From: Trileptium ribeirensis
Taxonomy: Eukaryota > Nematoda > Enoplea > Enoplida > Thoracostomopsidae
NCBI GenBank assembly: GCA_030248225.1
Contig: JASANE010025084.1
Span: forward strand, 1 to 64,000
Direction: 5' to 3'
DNA length: 64,000 nt
Each line of letters starts with the position of its first letter. Position 1 is the stretch's first letter. Positions 60,469 through 64,000 of the stretch are shown here, one piece after another. Both the position numbers and the translations under genes were made by a program. The notes below the pieces were generated by a model, which saw nothing but the letters and a program-made list of their open reading frames with translations, was not told the DNA's origin and did no database searches.

Positions 60469-61310
60469 ATTATAGCCAAACGAAAAAAATCATAACGCCC
60501 GTTATGGTGGTCTCAGAAAAGACTATCATTATTAAATATTGTTTGTTACAATTTATACACTCATTTTTACGTATCTTTATGTCGTTTCTAACATAAAATT
60601 TTTTCCAGGTTTTCCGATTAAAATTCGATTATATATATTTATTAGTTATTCGTTTAGCGTTTTCTATAAACATAACTTATATATAATAGTAAAGCAATAA
60701 TTTTGCAACAAATAATACTAAACAAAATCTACATTGTTCCAAAGGTCCAAGCAGTGTTATAAGTTCAAAAACATTTTAATTATTACAAAACGACTCATAT
60801 CGTATAAAAGTGAAATTTTTAATCAGAATTAGCCTCATGCAAGTATTAAAGGCAAGAAACTATTAGTTATGAGTAACTTAGTATATATAATAGTTCAATT
60901 TTGTTTTACTGTCATATCACGGCTAAAAATTATTTTAAGCAAGATGAAATGTAACTTACTGCTAGCACTAATAAATTGTTTACTGCTGGTAATTGTATTA
61001 TTACAGTCAGTCATTACATCGGCCAAAACAGCTATCTGGATAGTTACCAAATTAAGGAGCAAAATATTAATACAATGCAATATATTTTGCGTTATGGGCA
61101 TATTTATAGTAATTCGTAGGATATAGCACTCGTCTAGTTTTGATATTTATTATTAACATATGTAAGAAAAAATACCTAGATATCTTACTATTAATTCATA
61201 GCGAATTTTACGTGCATTCTCAAAGTGTCATTAACCTGTAAGCAGCAATAAATAAACGAACGTAATCATCTTTTTACATAAGGTTTGTATACCATATTAA
61301 GCGCCTCGCT
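60469..61310. other. 3' flank of the calexcitin-like gene, no gene seen
   Basis: AT-rich sequence. A hydrophobic 85-codon frame at 60869-61126 is open on both strands and shows no family features. Confidence 0.4.
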
Positions 61311-61317
61311 CTGTGGA

Positions 61318-61979
61318 TTCCCAACTACGAAAAAACTGGAGTTTAATATCTGAAAAAATACACAGAAAGAGTAAACAAAAAAGTGGGGTCTTTTCCATTA
61401 TCCGCCCCCCTGCCCGCGTCTCCCTAAAAATGGTCACAATCTGGAAATTTTGGTATTTTTGTGATCCTCGAGACGTCCCCTGATTATTTCAACCAAAAAT
61501 TCGAATTTTTTAAAATTTTAGATTTTTTCGGAACCCAAAAATTTTTTTCTTAAAAATTGAATTTTTATCCACCATTCGACGGGCTGAGTCTAACGGTGTT
61601 ATTTTTAACAGTATCCTAAGTTATGGCCAAAAACTGTCCAAATGCTGAGCCTCTCAGCATCTGATAGTTTTTGGTCATAACCTAGGATCCGTATACCGGA
61701 TCCCGCCAAAAATAACATCATACGATTCAGTTCGTCAAGCCTTGTAAATCCAAATTTTAAGAAATTTTTTTTGCGTTCCCAAGGGTTCGAAAAAATCGAA
61801 AAAATCTAAAATATTAAAAATTTAATTTTTGGTTGAAATGATCAGGAGAGGTCTCAAGGATCACAAAAATACCAAAATTAACAGAATCTGACCATTTGTG
61901 GGCAAACACGGGCTGGGAGAGATAATGGAAAAAAACCAAAAATTCTAACCAAAAATCTTACTGCCTAGCTATGTAATAA
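61318..61979. mobile_element. Large fold-back (near-palindromic) element
   Basis: The centre is at about 61651 (ATGCTGAG CCT CTCAGCAT). From there two arms of ~260-270 bp pair outwards with mismatches: TTTTCCATTATC (61391) with GATAATGGAAAA (61921), AATGGTCACAATCTG with CAGAATCTGACCATT, and TTTCAACCAAAAATT with AATTTTTGGTTGAAA. Outer ends TTCCCAACTAC and CTAGCTATGTAAT match those of the short element at 14747-14852. Confidence 0.8.
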
Positions 61980-63449
61980 TCATTCTACTATATTATCCGG
62001 TTTGAAATGTGATACAGAAAACGAATAGAATTCGTTTGGAGCGTCGGTGTAGTTTTGAATGCTGCCAAAAGTACCGAAATGCACGAGTACAGCCTATATT
62101 AGCAAAGCTAATCTTTTCTGCAAAATAGCATCATAGGTTATCCTTCTCTTCTATAAAGCTGTGGATTTAATACAAATATTGCGTAGTTTGTCGAAATTTA
62201 GTAACACTAAGAGGCCTAACAGGTTAGTCACGACTTGTACATTACTTGCAGAATACTTGCTTTAAATAGAGTTGATTATTTTCACATCCTTTGCAAAACA
62301 CTGGCGGCTTGAATGTTGAACCTCGTACAGCTTGACGTTCATGCTACGTTCTACAGACATAGCATTTTACTGTAGACAACACGTTTCAACCTGCATAAAT
62401 TGTTTCGTTCTGGTCATCTAACGCCGTACATTTTATAGCTTCAACTAAGTCCAACAAATCACTGAAACACTTCAATTAAATTGTATTACAGTATATCACC
62501 ACAAATTTGACAACATGACAGAATTAGCAGTGATCGCAGCAGCACAGAAAAATTGTTTCGTTTGAATTTCTATCGGGTTTCAATGGACGTTTTATCCATC
62601 ACTGATTGCCACATGTAACATTGAAAGGCGGCCAACATCGGAACCGTCTTTAATGGAACCGCCTCTAAATGTCTAAGTAAAGATATATATGTGACGTTTC
62701 CTTCGAGCAATTATAAAATTAATTTCTTTTTAACTGCGAGCAAATTTCTACATTTTGACAGTGTTCTCATGTTATTTAAAAAATTCCACAAATATACTTA
62801 CACTACAAATATAAATATGAAAAATATGAAAAAAAATTACTTTCATACAATAGTAAATATTTAGACATTGAGGTCAACATCACTATGGTATAGAAAAAGT
62901 AAATTTCCGAAAAAATCGTAAACGAGTAATACAAAAATGATTATAATTTTGTCACATCAGTTTGTAGAAGAATTGGTAGAATTTGACAAAACACTAACAG
63001 GCTGCAACTACTGTCGTCTGTGGTCGATATTGCCTGTAGTAATTACTAAATAGTGTTGACTAGTCAGTGGAATTCTAAGAATTCAAAATACCATGACATA
63101 ATAATGCGGCTAATTAAAGCCTGATTAACACGGTCCACTGTTAAAGATTCATTTTTATTTCCTTAAAAACCTTAATATGGCGACCACGTCGTGATCCCGT
63201 GTTCGAGTCACATTCAAAAACAATGAACACCTACTTTTATACTTCTAGTTAGCTTCTTATGCTTTAACAATGAAAACTAATTTATTCTTCTACTTTAGGT
63301 ATATATACAAGCTTCTGTTTTTCTAAATACCTAAATCTATTTATAAATTTGATTCTAGTTTTTTTGTAAAGCAAAAAAAACAAAACTTTCCACTTTCCCC
63401 AAGTGATTAAGACAATTTTTAGCGTACGTATGTGCTGCAAAAGCTGGCA
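61980..63449. other. Intergenic, no gene seen
   Basis: AT-rich. At about 63178-63215 GATCCCGTGTTCGAGTCAC resembles a B box of a degraded tRNA-derived repeat. No other feature was recognised. Confidence 0.35.
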
Positions 63450-64000
63450 TTTTTTGTGACGAATAGAATTTCACGTGCAGCTTTGTATTAAACAATAGCT
63501 GTCAACTGGACACTGGCGCTATCTGTAAAATCTGGCATTTTGTGTGACGAATAGAATTTCATGTGCAGCTTCGTATACAATAGCTGTCAACTGGAGACTG
63601 GCGCTATCTGTAAAATCTGACATTTTTTTGCTGTCAACTGCAAAATCTGGCATTTTTTGTGACGAATAGAATTTCATGCGCAGCTTCGTATTAAACAATA
63701 GCTGTCAACTGGAGACTGGCGCTATCTGCAAAATCTGACATTTTTTGCTGTCAACTGAAAAATCTGGCATTTTTGTGATGAATAGAATTTCATGTGCAGC
63801 TTTGTATTAAACAACAGCTGTCAACTGGAGACTGACGCTATCTGTAAAATCTGGCATTTTTTGTTGTCAACTGCAAAATCTGGCATTTTTGCTGCCAACT
63901 GCAAAATCTGGCATTTTTTGTGACCAATAGAATTTCATGTGCAGCTTCGTATTAAACAAAAGCGGTCAACTGGAGACTGGCGCTATCTGCAAAATCTGAC
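63450..64000 (+). repeat. Modular tandem repeat running off the window end
   Basis: The landmark GAATAGAATTTCA(T/C)GTGCAGC recurs at 63461, 63549, 63664 and 63780, and as CAATAGAATT at 63925; the intervals are 88, 115, 116 and 145. The steps fit a basic 88-bp unit (with CTGTCAACTGGAGACTGGCG and CTATCTGTAAAATCTGGC) plus zero, one, one and two extra ~28-29-bp modules of the type TTTTGCTGTCAACTGCAAAA. The array continues beyond 64000. Confidence 0.88.

Noticed and set aside
60869..61126. Hydrophobic 85-codon frame after the calexcitin-like gene
   Set aside because: AT-rich, open on the opposite strand as well, no splice or family evidence.

Overview
This window is nuclear DNA of an animal, most likely an ecdysozoan and plausibly a nematode. 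The evidence is spliced genes with GT-AG introns, a cuticlin-type zona pellucida (ZP) gene, a calexcitin-type EF-hand gene, and abundant tRNA-derived SINEs, truncated LINEs, hAT and MITE elements and tandem repeats. Most of the window is AT-rich; the first ~4.3 kb looks clearly richer in G+C. Species assignment is inference and could be wrong. No viral genes and no CRISPR were seen.

Layout. 1-4800: G+C and CpG-rich sequence with no recognisable gene but many strong hairpins, including two adjacent hairpins whose stems covary, followed by a 141-base stretch without T. 6094-14236 (+): gene 1, a predicted secreted Cys/Gly-rich precursor with a furin-like site and a C-terminal EGF-like cysteine module. 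Part of one of its exons is tandemly triplicated in a frame-neutral way, and its largest intron holds a ~4 kb pyrimidine-biased simple array. 14980-16055: tandem array of a tRNA-derived SINE. 18889-28673 (+): gene 2, a cuticlin-like ZP-domain membrane protein that I could assemble from six exons with consistent phases.

31930-33300: a ~172-bp satellite. 33579-37135: two internally deleted hAT transposons in opposite orientation, with target-site duplications. 37136-45800: dispersed repeats, a decayed reading frame of unknown family, and a ~1.03-kb-period segmental duplication. 48469-48798 (+): a possible small four-pass membrane protein ending 50 bp before gene 3. 48849-60468 (+): gene 3, a complete calexcitin-like calcium-binding protein (188 aa, six exons). 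Introns 1, 2 and 4 of gene 3 each carry a different tandem array (127, 55 and 99 bp). 61388-61935: a large fold-back element. 63450-64000: a modular tandem repeat that runs off the window end.

All assembled genes lie on the + strand. They look like ordinary, repeat-inflated single genes, not a functional cluster: two encode extracellular or cuticle-type proteins and one an intracellular Ca2+ sensor. The most notable signals are structural: the covarying hairpins, the frame-neutral exon triplication, the intron-specific arrays of the calexcitin gene, the paired deleted hAT copies with a paralogous empty site, and the modular array at the right edge.
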